Shown: positions 1 through 11,810 of the stretch, in pieces
How positions within the stretch are numbered: position 1 is the first letter of the stretch
Layout: every line of letters begins with the position of its first letter
Assembly: GCA_039621445.1 (NCBI GenBank)
Contig: CP154954.1
Span: 17,266,589 to 17,330,588 of the forward strand
DNA from: Euglena gracilis
Lineage: Eukaryota > Euglenida > Euglenophyceae > Euglenales
DNA length: 64,000 nucleotides
Direction: 5' to 3'
Program-made: the position numbers and the translations under genes
The notes under the pieces: generated by a model
Told to the model about the DNA's origin: nothing
Databases searched by the model: none
What the model saw: the letters and a program-made list of their open reading frames with translations, nothing else

Positions 1-3000
1 TTCATTGAAAATGGTCATTTTCAGGGGGGGGTGCCATAGCACTCCCCACCCCAGAACACCCCCCACCCTGGGGGGGGTCGAAAATGCCTGACCCTTGCTT
101 GAAACTGGTGGAATTTGAGCAAAATGAGTGCAAAGTTGTATTGGGGAAAGGTTGGACTTTTGATCTGGGAGTTTGATTAAAAAATTTTCCCACCCAAGTA
201 TAAACCCCAAACATTAAACCTTCCTGAGGGGGCCTCCTCCCAAATATGAAAGGCGGGGGGATTTGCTGGATCCTAAATCCACAACAGATTTTTCTTACCA
301 GGCTTCTGTCCACCAACCCAGGGGGAGGGTGCCTGTTCATGGGATGCCTGTACATAGCAGACACCCCCCCAGGGGGGCAGGGTCAGTGTTGGACCCCAAT
401 GCATACCAACCAAGCCAAGTTTCCAATGAAAATGGCCATTTTTAGGTCCCGGGGCCTTCAGTGACCGGGGTGTGCTACAGCAAAACCCACCCCAAAACCC
501 GACCTGAAATGGCTTTAACCCCCTGCCTGCCCACAGCACCTCCGGGGGGGGGGGGTGCAACTTTCCTTAACAAGAAGCCCGTTTCTCACCCATTATTGGC
601 AGTTTTTTTTGGCCAATTTCGGACCAAATAAAAATAGAAATTTAGAAGATCTCAAAAAAAGAAGAGACAATTTCAATCAAAGACAATTTCCGGAAATCTG
701 CACTCTTGTTGAGAAGTATTCTCGTTTGCCGTGTTTCCCATGTATTTTTCAAGGTTTGATGAAATTATTCTCTCAAAAAGTGTTGCAGACTCCTGACTCT
801 GCCGTTTTCAGTCATATTTGGCATATTTGGGTCAAAGAATCATTTTTTCGAATTTCTGAAAAAAAGAGGGGAATGAGAGTAAACGTTGGCGCTGTGAAGA
901 ACAGTTTCTGGGACCCAAGACACCGCTCAGGTCGTTGTACAACCAACACTCTTTCTGCATTCTGCATTGGCGTTGCATATTTTCCATAAATTTCTCTTTT
1001 CATCATCGTTTCTGTTGATCAAAGAAAGGCAAAAAGAAATACATGTCAATCCAAGATCTTACTTTTATGGTCATGGGCATGAGATTTTAAATTTACATGC
1101 AGACATTCTTTGCCTTCTTTTCGAACGAACAGATGATGAGAGAGAAACTCATGGGAAATGTGCGGCAGGATGCAGAAAGAGAGTATGATGAACTGTTAAA
1201 ATGGTGCACAGACGGCATGCACACCCACCACAACCAAGATTTCTCCGAGATGTCACTCATGGTCCCTCCGCCTTGCAGGTCACCAGCATTAGTTGCATGT
1301 CTATCCCCAGGTGTGCTAATATTTATTTGATTTATTTGTTTATTAAATTTGTTCAGTTTCAATTATAAAAAGTTTCTCCTATTTTGGATTTTTAATGTTG
1401 ACATCTTTTATATTATTTTATGCAATTTTTATTTCCTTTTGTTTATCAACATTTTTTCTTCTGTATTTTCTTTTTTATCTATTTTGATTTTGATTTTCCT
1501 TTTTCAAAAAATCTTTCATTCCGTTCAATGTATTCAAGGGTGACAACTTCCCAGGGTGAGGAGGTTTTGTGCATGTATACCACACAGGGGCGAATACATG
1601 TTCAAATCCGGTTAGGGAGAATAAAAGCACCAGAAAAGAGAAAACAATAAACAAACAATAGCCCATCAAAAAAATGCTAAAAATCAAAATAGTTTTAAGA
1701 ATCCTAAAATTCTAAAAATAGAGAGAGAACAGAGTGAATGAAAAGAACAAATGTTTGTCCTTGCGAGAAAGCGACCTCCCTCGAGGCTTTCAGGACGTGC
1801 TTGACCCTGCGGAAACCCGTCCAACTGGCTCCGCAATTCATCGCTGAGGGTTGCTGCCGCTATATTGATTGTTAACAGTATCCACGTCCCGTTCTGGGCG
1901 GGAAACCCGCCTCACGAGGTCGCCTGCAGCAGCCGATGAGGCCACATTGTAACCAAGGGTCGAAAAATACGCACTACACATTCTACTGTGGGGCACAACC
2001 TCAACAAAAACAACAACCAAAATGTATGCTGATCCGTGTAGCTGCACCGAAAATAATCAATCAACCAGACATTGCAGGAGATCCCCTGGTCTCTGCCGAC
2101 GGACTAACGCCACCTGCCCAGTGAAACGGTTGAATGCCATCGTCGTGAGCCACCCATTTACCCATTTTGGCACTTTGGAGGCCGGCCCCACGCTGTCATC
2201 GGACCAATAACACTCACAGTGACCATTGAAACTGCTCAACCCCCCAAATGAGACCACAGAATACCCCCCCCCCCCAAACATAAGACCCCCATAATAAGAC
2301 CCCCCTAATAAGATTCCCCTCCCAACTTTCAGCAGAAATCCTACAAATAAACACCAAAAAGGCAGCACCTTTAATTCACTCCGTCTCAATTATGATGCCC
2401 GCTTGTCTGTCCGGTGCTCAAGCAGATGGGGGGGGACTTCAGCAGCCAACCTTGCACCTAAGCAAGATTCTGGTCCAATTGCAAAAATTCACAATATTCT
2501 ATTCTGTTGATATTCCAGGATCCCGGTTGTTGCCGCTCATTGCTGGTTACACACCAGCCCAGCCCTCCAGCCCTCCAGTTATGCGCAACCAGAGAAAGGT
2601 CAATTTTAGTGTTTTTTGGCCCTCCACAACCTGGGTTTAACCCCCAAAATGAGAAATGACCCGAAAATACAAAAAACATCAGATCCTTCCACCCTGCATT
2701 TCCTGCGTGGGCAACTGGAACCACCAGGTGATGTCGGTGCAATTTGAAGTCAGTCAAGAAAAGAATGCCCTCTTGTTGGGGATTTATTTGACAAAGAATT
2801 TCAAATTTCCCTCCCCCCCTCCAATAGTGTTACCCCCAGATATCTTTCGAAGTCTCATAGGACCCAAAATACACCCAAAACCCCACTTTGGGGTCATTTA
2901 TTGTACTTTCTCATGAAATTTGACATTTTGGAGGCCAGATGATCCAGAAAAAGGTGTACATGGCCCCCCAAAAATTGGTGCATTGAACCTCCCCCCCCCC

Positions 3001-3300
3001 AATGACGCCTTGAGCCTTGTTTGTCTTTCTGGGGGGACATTCTTTTGGACTTTGCTGAAAATTTTGGCAGCCTTCCCTCGGGAGGGTCCAAAATAGGTCC
3101 AAAAGAAATCTTTCACGATGAACAAAATTGTTCCAAAAAATGCCAGCACTGGATGAGGAGGTATGCTGACTTTCACAGAAGAAATTTACTTTTTAGGAAG
3201 TGAATCAAAATCAAAAAAAATCTGCCTCGAATGGTGAGTTCAGAGTGTGGGCATCTGGATGGGGCGTTCCTGTCTGCATTGGGCTGCATAACACGCCAGG
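1..3300. other. Left-end low-complexity DNA with one weak exon candidate
   Basis: This stretch is mostly AT-rich or C/G-run DNA without a convincing gene. Runs of 7 to 12 C or G recur (near 60, 545, 2265 and 2990). Bases 1-30 and 421-470 carry a dispersed motif resembling CATTGAAAATGGCCATTTTC, which recurs near 16,130 and 46,500. The segment 2,856-2,960 is homologous to 6,538-6,640 and, inverted, to about 48,404-48,470. Apart from the short plus-strand reading frame near 1,120-1,279, I see nothing to annotate as a gene. Confidence 0.5.
1120..1279 (+). CDS. Candidate exon, unrecognised helical protein
   Basis: This is a short open frame in the plus strand, rich in charged and helix-forming residues (for example REKLMGNVRQDAEREYDELL). 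It ends at CCTTGCAG followed by GTCACC, which could be a splice donor. The amino-acid mix is more protein-like than its neighbours. No family is recognised, there is no clear acceptor, and a non-coding explanation is quite possible. Confidence 0.25.
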
Positions 3301-3369
3301 AACTGACGGTGAATTTTGCAGTGGACCATTTCAGATCAGCTTATCAAAAGTGAATTCCAAGTCTTTTCC

Positions 3370-3560
3370 CTCTTGAAAGATTTCCGGCAAGGGCCTTCAG
3401 GGCACGGCCGGTCGAAATAGGCAGCAGGTGCAGTTTGGTTTGAAAGCAGACGCACGGGCTTGCCTGTGATCTGGTCAACCTGCGAGATGTTGGCTTGGGG
3501 GCCCTCTTCTGTCGCAGTCCATGCCCCACAATTAAAGTTTGTTCAAGCTGGGAAAATGGT
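3370..3560 (-). CDS. Candidate exon of a minus-strand host gene
   Basis: The reverse strand is open and protein-like here. One frame contains NISQVDQITGKPVRLLSNQT followed by a proline- and cysteine-containing stretch ending near CRKSFK. A competing frame is also open, so the exact product is uncertain. It lies about 200 bases downstream (in minus-strand sense) of the membrane-protein-like exon at 3,720-3,939, and both could belong to one gene. No domain is recognised. Confidence 0.3.
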
Positions 3561-3719
3561 GGTGAATTGGGAATCACAGGCCAGAAGTGAAGACAACGAG
3601 GATGAGCAGGCGCATCACACATTTCAAATAAAAAAAACAGTGTGTTGTTATCATCAGAGGATGTGAAACCTTAAATGCAATGCATCCATCCATCCAGCAA
3701 AAAAAGAAAGCAGAAATAT

Positions 3720-3939
3720 TAGAGAGTCCCCAGCTCAGGGTGGACACCTTCTCGTTGCGGGCCATCATCAATGGGGTGCTGTACAGTGTGTGGGTCCCAT
3801 AGGTGTTGTTGAGGTCATAGAAGAGTGCAACCCACGTTACCCAGAAGGTGGGGATGAAGAAACTGGGAGGGCAGGGGCGGCATATGAACATGTCGAAAAG
3901 ACTGAAAAGGCCCTCACTCACTCGACGAATGAAATGCAA
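3720..3939 (-). CDS. Candidate exon of a membrane-associated protein
   Basis: The reverse strand encodes a frame of about 75 residues containing RRVSEGLFSLFDMF, then a hydrophobic aromatic stretch (FWVTWVALFYDL), then a polar segment with YGTHTLYSTPLMM. The hydrophobic part is long enough to be a membrane segment. No start or clear splice boundary was fixed. Nearby minus-strand exons at 4,900-5,056 and 9,880-10,049 are also hydrophobic, which hints at a large membrane protein spread over many exons. This is inference from composition only. Confidence 0.35.
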
Positions 3940-3992
3940 GTTGCGAGTCGAGCAGCCTAAAGGCCATTGCTACGTAACCCCCCCCCAAAAAT

Positions 3993-4021
3993 GTATGTGT
4001 GTGTGTGTGTGTGTGTGTGTA
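3993..4021 (+). repeat. (TG)n microsatellite
   Basis: A short pure TG dinucleotide run is seen directly. Confidence 0.9.
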
Positions 4022-4899
4022 TGTAAAGCCCCCCCCAGCTCGACATTTGGGTGGGATTTCAAAACTCTCAAGAAAGCTTTATAATTGAACGGGGGCCTCT
4101 GCGAACTCTCACTTCCTTCAACTCCACTCAAATACCAATATTACACCAAAGTTCCTCCCAGTTTGCACCTCCCAGTTTTCCCCGAGATCCGCAATCCTTG
4201 CCAAAATCCTTTCATCTTGCAAAAAATGGACACACATGGGGTTTCCAGATTCATTGTGGTTCCCTCAGCAATTGTATTTAACGGATGGATGGATGTGTGG
4301 TTGGATAATTTTGTTGGTGGATTTGTGCTTTGGGGTGAAGGGAGCACAGGACATGCGCTGTGTCTTCCTCCTCAAACGAGTCTAAGCCAGGTGGCGACCT
4401 GATGTCTTTAAAAGACACTGGATTTTTGCTTTGGCCAAACGGCGGCCAAAAGGCTGGGCTCGAGCAGGGAATGAAAACGGAAAAAAAACACATCTTTTTT
4501 GTTGTGTGGGGATGGGCGATTTTTCAAGGATTCCAGAAATCTTTCTTCCTTGATGTCAACCTGTTTTAACCAAGAAATTCTCGAGCTTTCTGTCCATTTT
4601 ACTGGTTGAATTTGCCAGTGTTTTTTACCTTCAGGACCTGTCCTTGGTGGCATAGGTTCCAAGGGAAATTATTTCATGCCATTTTATCATTTTTCCCACA
4701 TAATTTGCCAAAATGTGAGATGAACCTGATATCTTTCTGAATACCCCCCCCCCATGGAAAGCCCCCAGAGGGTTTGATTTTGCCACCAAATATAAAATCC
4801 CTCCCTCAACACAAAACCACCTTGAGGGTGCCATTCAGGGCAAAACATAATTTTTTTGGGTCGAGAGAAGCCAAATGGTTGTTTCTTTTCTGAAAACCA

Positions 4900-5056
4900 G
4901 AAGACTCTGCCAAGCCGCAAAGATGGAGGGCGTTTTGGCACCCCTGGTCCTCGGTGGGATCCAGGAAACACCCGATCAGGGCCACCTGGGAGAAGACGGG
5001 GTGGCCCTTCATCATGGTGAAGGTCTGGCCAGTGAAGGGGGCCGCTGGCACCCCTG
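4900..5056 (-). CDS. Candidate exon, minus strand, unrecognised
   Basis: The reverse strand reads through TMMKGHPVFSQVALIGCFLD and a following cysteine-containing stretch. Local GC content is higher than in the flanks, which is typical of the better-supported exons in this window. The boundaries are approximate and no domain is recognised. Confidence 0.3.
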
Positions 5057-5399
5057 CCCTTGCCACCACCAAAAATCTTGGAAACGATACTTTTGTCACG
5101 TTGGCGGAAACCTGTCCATCAATACTTGGCCGCTCCGAATCTATCCACCATATCCGGAGGGTTCTTTCCCTGCATTTTCCCCACCCCGATCCTTTTTTTT
5201 TACGCCCAATGTCGACTCCGTGATAAGGAACAAAGAACAGGGCATGCGTGAATGGATAGGAACTCCACACCGACCCAAAGGGACTGATTTCGAACTAAAG
5301 ATGCGTTTGAAGATAAAATGCAAATTGCATACGTTGTGTAAACTTTGCTATTTTTAAAAAAAAATCACAATACATGGAATAAACATCACAATTTCTGGA

Positions 5400-7500
5400 C
5401 ACAAAATTCAAAACATACTTAGATGTCATCGGCTGCCCCAGTACCATGGGACGAAAGCAAGGTCTTTCTTAATTGGGAAATTTGGGTACAAATGCCTCCG
5501 AAACACCCCAGGTGCAGCATGTCTTTTTGCAGAATGCCCAACATCTGCTTCATCAAAGGAGTACGTCGAGGGACGTTTTTGGTCGAGTGAAACCAAATTC
5601 CACACCATAACATACACACACATGCATGTACATATGGTTCCCAATTTGATTTTGAAAAATCGTTGGTGCTCTTGCCCAATTGCAAAAACAGTTTGAAAAG
5701 CTGTCAATTTAAACATTTGTGTGCTCAGGCATCCAAATTAAAATCGTTGAAGCGTTTGGACAATCGTGCAAATGTTTCATTGAAATGTTGCACTTGTGCA
5801 ATTGTCCAAATGCATCATTGGAATGAAGCACTTGCACAATTGTGCAAATGCTCCATTCAAACTTGTGCAACGGTGCAAATGTCTAAACAGATTAAAACCT
5901 TTTATTGAAAAAAAGCAAATTGACCTGCCTTTTGGGCCCAAACTTGGGCATTTGAGCCTGTGAGAAACCATTTCTGACACCAATGGGCTCAAAAAAACGC
6001 CCGTGAAAGGCCTAAACCCCAGAAAAAATGAGTTGAAAAATGCTCTTCATCCTGGTTTTCAGAAATGAAATCAGCATGTTGGCTGTGAATATGTGTATTT
6101 GACAAATTTCAAACCTTGGCGTACGTGGAGGGGGTTGGAGAAACACCCTGACATGCTGCCTTCCACCATCGAGTTGTATATATATGCATGTTCCACAACA
6201 TATTGGACGTCATGGACGCTGCGTCTCCACTCTGCTCTTTTTTCCAAAATCGATAAAGGCTTCAGAAAATAAAGCATTTGCACAATGCAAGAAAAGAGGT
6301 ATGTCGCTAAACTCCCACAGAACTGAACTGGTGGCAGTCCTACTGCATTGTTTTCCCCTGCCATTTGTGGGTTGATGCCAGACTTCTGCTTCGGGGTTTT
6401 CAGTAAACTCCCCCAAATAACCCCCCCCCGGGTATTATTTGGTATTATTCTTTCGCCCGAAGTCATGGCCCGAGGGGGGGGTATTATTTGGGGGGGGGGG
6501 CATTTTTTCCCAAAATTTTCGAAATTTTTCGAAGTCCCATAAAACCCAAAATAGCACCCAAAACCCTCCTTTGGTGTCATTTTTTGCACTTTCTTGTGAA
6601 ATTTACCATTTTTTGGAGGTCAGATGAGCCAGAAAAATTGATTTTTTTTCGTAATTTGTTGTCAGAATATTGTGATTTTTACCTACATTTTCAAGTAAAA
6701 ATCCGGGCCTTTGGCCCGAAACCGGGGGGGGGGTATTATTTCGGCGGCCGAAGTCGGACCCCAAGGGGGGGGGGGTATTATTTGGGGGGGATTATTGGGG
6801 GGGGGTATTATTTGGGGGGGTTTACCCTGGGGGGCTCGACTACGCCAATCCATTTGGGGGGTCTGCTAGCAGGGATAATTATTGAATATTGTTCCCCAAT
6901 GACCGGTGTGAAGCGGCAAAAATTTTTGAAACCCCCAAAACCTGCCAGAAACCTGCCCATTTTGGCTTTTTGGGTTTTTTTTTGGAACAAAATCAGACAA
7001 AGGAGATCAGGCAGTAGACTTTGGTCATTTTGACCCCCCCCCTATGGTGAAGTTCACCGTTTGAAAGTTCACCGGGGGGTTCCGGACCCCCTCCCCCCCC
7101 CCCTCTGCCTAACCCATCGGTGAACTTCACTGGTGAAGTTCACCAAGAGAGTACTTTTTTGGCCAAAAATGGCCAAAAATGGCATTTTGGGCAAGTTTTT
7201 GGAAATTTCGCTAAAATTCCATGAAGCATCAACCTCAAAATGACCATTTTGAGAGGAAAGGAGCAAAATTGTACCAGTGAAAATTTCACCCCCAACCATC
7301 AAAACGGTGAAGTTCACCGGTGAACTTCACCGGTGAACTTCACCGCCGAAAGTACCCCCCCCTCCCCCCCGGTGAATGTTCACCGGTGAACTCTCACCGG
7401 GGGGTCCACAGCCCCCCCCCCCACCCCTGCCTAACCTCCAAAGGTGCTGAACACCTCCCCCATCTGACCAATGCAGGGTGGGGGGATGTTGACCATTGAA
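5400..7500. other. Repeat-rich interval without a supported gene
   Basis: No convincing coding block was found. Bases 5,740-5,880 are an imperfect tandem array of a unit containing TTGTGCAAATG. Bases 6,417-6,850 contain repeated TATTATTTGGGGG blocks in both orientations and a copy of the 2.86-kb dispersed repeat. Bases 7,049-7,400 contain clustered GGTGAA/TTCACC palindromes. Confidence 0.5.
7049..7400. repeat. Cluster of GGTGAA/TTCACC palindromes with G/C runs
   Basis: The interval contains at least seven overlapping copies of GGTGAACTTCACC-like palindromes, for example around 7,052, 7,129 and 7,306-7,345, plus runs of 9 to 12 C. The outer parts are mutually inverted, suggesting a small foldback element. 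No target duplication was established. Confidence 0.6.
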
Positions 7501-8239
7501 AATTCCCAAATAAGATAATTTATAACTAAATTAATTATTATTATGGAATAAAACTATGTTAGAAAATGCTCTTTTCCAAATCGAATCTGGAATCAAGGGA
7601 AATGCATTCAGAGAATAGTGGTCTCTTTAGGAAGGAAAAATATTATTGGAGATTTTTTTTGCAACAATTTCTCCACCCAGGGAGAGAGTCCTCCAACTGG
7701 TGGATGTTGAACAAACTCCTCTGAAAAAAAAGTTGGAGAAATTAACCAAAAAATTGAGGGTTCGTTAGAAACCCAACATTGGCCTGCCATATGCCGGCAT
7801 TCTCTTTTAGCCGTGGCCAGAACGTGCCCTGAAGACCTCAACCATGTTGCTGATGAAACCAGCACTTCATTTTGGTTACATTCTCATTAATTCACAATTA
7901 TTTGGAAGAGTTGTGTTGTGCTGTGTGCGGGGCAGGCAAGAGTGGGCAGACCCAACCGTGGGATATCGAATCGTGAGGGATGAAGGTCGATGCCAAGCAG
8001 CTCTTGAGCAACGGTATCTTTTGGGCAACAAAACCATCCAATGACTCAAAGGAAGAACTTTGACAAAAACCTTCCAGACATTATCCCTTTTCCCAAAGAC
8101 CCTCCAAAGCTCTTCGGGTATCCCCAAAATCCAGCATTCAAACAAAGCATCGTGCTGCGTTTCCCCACTCCATCAAAATCAGCTAATCACCGTTCCCCCG
8201 GAATGAATTGGTTCTGCCCAGGTTGGGTGACGTCAGGCA

Positions 8240-8400
8240 CACTTGGGCGTAGGCAAGCACCCCACTCCCTTGCACCATCAAAGACACCTCCGTCATCTCC
8301 ATCTCCCCCTCCGACAATCGTGCATCGAACTGTTCTATCGCTTCACTCAAACACAGGGTGGAGAATTGGGAGTTCAAGCGCATGTGCAGAATCCATTTAA
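8240..8400 (-). CDS. Candidate exon, minus strand, acidic helical protein
   Basis: The reverse strand encodes a protein-like block containing SEAIEQFDARLSEGEMEMTE and then VSLMVQGSGVLAYAQ. It ends at a possible splice donor inside the AYAQ codons. Composition and codon use resemble the other minus-strand exons. No domain was recognised. Confidence 0.35.
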
Positions 8401-8542
8401 CATCCAAGAGATTGATTTGATGAAGAAACTGTATGAAGATTATGTCACAAAAAACTAAATTGGTGTGTGACATATTCACTTTCTTCATGTCATTAAAAAC
8501 GTGTTCAGCCCGCCAAATGCCTGCCCTGAAATTCGTGGTCAT

Positions 8543-8735
8543 GAACACGTTTTCCATGAGGGCATTTGTGGCAATGACACGTTTTCCATTATGGCATCTG
8601 TGGCATTGACACGTTTTCCATTAGGGCATCTGTGGCAATGACACATTTTCCATTACGGCATCTGTGGCATTGCATTAGGGCATCTGTGGCAATGACACGT
8701 TTTCCATTACGGCATCTGTGGCAATCAAGTGTAAG
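8543..8735 (+). repeat. Subterminal tandem repeat, left side
   Basis: About six imperfect copies of a unit of roughly 32 bp (CACGTTTTCCATTACGGCAT then CTGTGGCAATGA) are seen directly. The same unit recurs in the same orientation at 9,458-9,535. Confidence 0.85.
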
Positions 8736-8941
8736 ATGGAAAAAACGCTAGCATGAAAATTCGGCGACAAGTTGAGAGGCCAGGGTGGTCCTCAACGGGC
8801 GAGGCGGGTCGGGGGCACTCTACAACACAAGAAACGACCAGAAGTTGCCTTGGAGCACAACGACAAGCAGTGGGAGACGTCACGGAAGACGACACGCTTT
8901 ACACACAAAAAAGAGCCATACTTTGGTGGCCGCCGCAAATC

Positions 8942-9427
8942 TTAGCAATGAAAATGATATGCCAAACCGCAGGCGTCACACACAACTTTGTTCAGCTCGA
9001 CATAATTTGGATTTTTGGGAATGGCAACACCACAAAAACCACATTTGTCCTGTTGTATAGGCAGTCCCGACTGCTGCTCACGTTGAGCCACACATTGTTC
9101 AATGACGCTCGCCTCATCGAACAACAGGCTGGGTTCCAGCTCCCATCCCGTCCAGGCAACAAAGAAATCATCCAGCTCAGGATAAGATGCTTGCCGATGT
9201 TGACACAGTTTGGCGAACTCCAAACAGTTGGCAACAGCAGCAAGCTCTGCACCTACGGTGCCAGACTTTTTCTTCGTGTTGCCCTGTGCCAGCAAGGGGC
9301 CATGAAGGGGGTCAACCTTCGGCTTCTTGGCATCTTGCTGGTATACCGCAAGAGCAGCCAGGAACAATTCCGCCCTAGGGGGAGGTGGCAAAAGACCATT
9401 CACGAAGTTTGCCGTGCGTTTAGCCAT
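8942..9427 (-). CDS. Zinc-finger protein of a small transposable element (161 aa)
   Basis: This is an uninterrupted ORF starting MAKRTANFVNGL. The N-terminal part (about residues 18-50) has PRAELFLAALAVYQQD. The middle part (about 60-115) contains LEFAKLCQHR and ELDDFFVAWTGWELEPSLLF, and is clearly homologous to an ORF at 12,073-12,290. The C-terminus (about 127-161) has CGFCGV, then CDACGLAYHFHC, a C-x2-C...C-x2-C-x4-H-x-C arrangement like PHD- or RING-type treble-clef zinc fingers. It is the only ORF of its TIR element, so a role in element binding or chromatin targeting is inferred. No transposase catalytic motif was seen. The family is not recognised. Confidence 0.7.
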   Translation of the reverse strand: MAKRTANFVNGLLPPPPRAELFLAALAVYQQDAKKPKVDPLHGPLLAQGNTKKKSGTVGAELAAVANCLEFAKLCQHRQASYPELDDFFVAWTGWELEPSLLFDEASVIEQCVAQREQQSGLPIQQDKCGFCGVAIPKNPNYVELNKVVCDACGLAYHFHC

Positions 9428-9457
9428 AGTGGGAGGGCTGCTAAAAAAGGGGGGGTA

Positions 9458-9535
9458 ACACGTTTTCCATCACGGCATCTGTGGCAATGACACGTTTTCC
9501 ATTACGGCATCTGTGGTAAGGCACGTTTTCCATTA
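9458..9535 (+). repeat. Subterminal tandem repeat, right side
   Basis: About two and a half copies of the same 32-bp unit as at 8,543-8,735 are present, in direct rather than inverted orientation relative to the left block. Confidence 0.8.
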
Positions 9536-9652
9536 AGGCTCCTTTTTTTCGGTCCAAATTTCACATTTTCGCGATTTTTTTTTCCCTTGGCGTGAATCAT
9601 GACCACGAATTTCAGGGCAGGCATTTGGCGGGCTCTGAACACGTTTTTAAAC

Positions 9653-9763
9653 AAATTGTGGCTGAGCCCAGATTTCAGCCTGAAAACGTGTTCAGGGGGC
9701 CCCCTTCGGGGGCCCCCCTGCTGAACATGTTTTTAGGCTGAATTTGTTTTTAGGCCACAATTT
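9653..9763. repeat. Nested foldback with GGGGGCCCCC hairpin
   Basis: The outer arms AAATTGTGGC/GCCACAATTT (9,653-9,662 and 9,754-9,763) enclose arms containing CAGCCTGAAAACGTGTTCAG and its diverged complement. In the centre is a strong hairpin, GGGGGCCCCC-TTCG-GGGGGCCCCC. The inner arm sequence ACGTGTTCAG is shared with the TIR of the adjacent zinc-finger element, so this may be a related miniature element. Confidence 0.75.
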
Positions 9764-9879
9764 GTGTGTAGAAAAATGTGTGGAAAATGGGTAAAATAAC
9801 TCGTTCACTGGGCTCCATGCAGAGCAGAGGGTGACAATCGGAAAGAATGTGGCGGCAACACACCCATGGAAAGATTCAC

Positions 9880-10049
9880 TTCAACCTGTACATCAACAAT
9901 TGCACAATGTTCTGTACTACGACGTCCATGGAGTCCCGTGTCGTGCTCTTCAGCAGGTCCACAGAGGACGTCATGAGGTCCATGAACACCACCCAGATGA
10001 TGATGGCGGGCACCAGCGACAGGGCAAGGGTCGATGTGTGGCAGAGATG
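9880..10049 (-). CDS. Candidate exon encoding a transmembrane segment
   Basis: The reverse strand encodes LALSLVPAIIIWVVFMDLM, a clear membrane-type helix, followed by SSVDLLKSTTRDSMDVVVQN and a further hydrophobic stretch. The frame closes with a stop near 9,880. Local GC content is raised. It resembles the hydrophobic minus-strand exons at 3.7-5.0 kb in style. The protein family is not recognised and the splice sites are not fixed. Confidence 0.45.
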
Positions 10050-10099
10050 AGTGACACTTCCAGTATTAATCGGTTGAGCAACATCTTATAACAAATATT

Positions 10100-11690
10100 G
10101 AACTGCACAATAAACTTAACAAAACTCAAAAAAAACAACTTTTGTCTGGAGTGCGTCAGCCATTGCGTTCCTCGAAAGATAAAAGTAAACGTGTTCCATG
10201 CCAGGTTTGGAGTAGACGTTTTGGGGGGGGTTAGGGACCCACATTTGGGGGGGGGGTCAATTTTTGGTGAAATATTTTGGGTGCTTCGTGCCGAAAATAG
10301 AGACCTCTCCCCTTCAGAGGGTGCCCACTTGGCCCGACCTACTGGGTGGGAATACCCACCCAGTAACCCCACGTGGGTGATCAAAATTTTTTATTTCTAT
10401 TCTCTTTGGCTGAACGACCCATTGCATTTTAAAGCCACTAGTATGGGTCAAGGGATGAAGCCACTGCCAACGAACAATAGAGAAATTGCGGATTGCAGTA
10501 TGCATTTCCCCCCCTTGCATTCTCAGGGCCCTGCCAAGGTACAAGGGTCAGAACAAAGGTAAATGAGATTCGGAACTCCATTGAAAGAGACTGATGGGAG
10601 GAAATAAAAGATGGTGGGAAATTCAAAAATACTTGGACACATAACAATTTGAGTATAAACCGATCAAAATAAGAATGTTACTAGCTCGAGTGAGCACTTT
10701 GAGGGGGCCCAGGTCCCATATTTGGGGTCATCTATGCGTGTGTCTGCGTGTGTTTGCATGACAGGAATGGCCCATCCCACATTAATGTCCGCCCTCCTAC
10801 AGGGTATCACTGCGGACTACCTCAGAAGGCACAGTCACATGGTGAGGTCGTGGCCCAGCACGATGCTTGGTGGAAGACCGGCACATGGTGTTTGGCATTA
10901 TTATTCAACCGAATGATGAAACTTTGGGGGTGGTGCGGGTCACGGGGGGGTCACGGGGGGGGGGTCACGGGGGGGTCACGGGGGAAATATGCCACTTTGG
11001 AGGTAGTCGGGGGGTAGCATCCATCATGTTGCATCCCATCACGAGAAGGGCGGCACGCATCCAAAAAATCGGTGATTCTCAGGCCCAAAAAGTGGTCATT
11101 TTGAATCAGTTTTGGGCAATTTTTGAACACAAAAAAAAAACGCTTTTTTGGACCGAAAATGGTCATTTTGGGGTAATTTTTTATGTCTGAAATTGGTCAT
11201 TTTTTTCATTTTTGAAAGGGAATTTTGTTAGGATTTTCTTGACCATCACATTTTTTGGGATTCATTTTGGGCCATTTTTTGACAAATTCTGTTTTGGGTA
11301 TGGAAAAGCACCAATTTTTGGCACTTTTTTTAGGGGACAAGATTTTTGGCCATTTTTGGTGTGAAGGTGCGTTGGGCGTTGGGTGCCAAAAAGGGGTTTG
11401 GTTGTCCAAATGGAAGGTGGGGTGAGGACAATTCTTTTCTGTTTTTTGGGGGGTGATCTTCCACACAAATCTCATGTCCCCTCCCCCCTTCTTGCCATGA
11501 AATTCTTTCCTACTTGCACAATATCCTCTTTTGCCAATGGACATATTTTGGGCCAAATTGACACAAATAAAAAAAATTAAATTCCTACACCAAAAAAGCG
11601 CCATTGTTTGGGTCGAAATTTTTTTCACCTCAAATCTTGGCATTTCCTTCCATTTTTTGACCATGTGAAAGCAAATTTTCGCTGGTTTCT
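10100..11690. other. No supported gene
   Basis: AT-rich DNA with T- and G-runs and a G-run triplication (GTCACGGGGGGG units near 10,940-10,985). I see no coding block here that stands out from its reading-frame shadows. Confidence 0.5.
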
Positions 11691-11704
11691 GATACGAAAA
11701 TTAT

Positions 11705-11810
11705 GTCCAGAACGCCGGTTCGGGCGTGAAGCCGTGTTCCAGAACGAACGGGCGGCAGCCCGAACCGGCGTTCTGGAACACGGCTTCACGCCCGAACCGG
11801 CGTTCTGGAC
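11705..11810. repeat. 42-bp perfect inverted repeat (hairpin)
   Basis: The arms 11,705-11,746 and 11,769-11,810 are perfect complements over 42 bp (beginning GTCCAGAACGCCGGTTCGGG) with a 22-bp GC-rich loop. The whole unit is GC-rich within AT-rich DNA. It lies about 95 bp upstream of the broken transposon gene at 11,904. A terminator, a transposon end or a foldback element are possible readings. Confidence 0.9.

Larger units (their letters stand above)
8493..9650 (-). mobile_element. 1.16-kb TIR element carrying a zinc-finger ORF
   Basis: The two ends are inverted copies of about 51-53 bp. The left begins TTAAAAACGTGTTCAG and the right ends in its complement, with one 2-bp indel between the arms. 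Inside each end lie tandem copies of a unit of about 32 bp containing CGTTTTCCATTACGGCATCT. Between them is a single ORF on the minus strand. This is the architecture of a small DNA transposon or a non-autonomous derivative. No clear target-site duplication was found. A foldback sequence abuts the right end. Confidence 0.75.
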
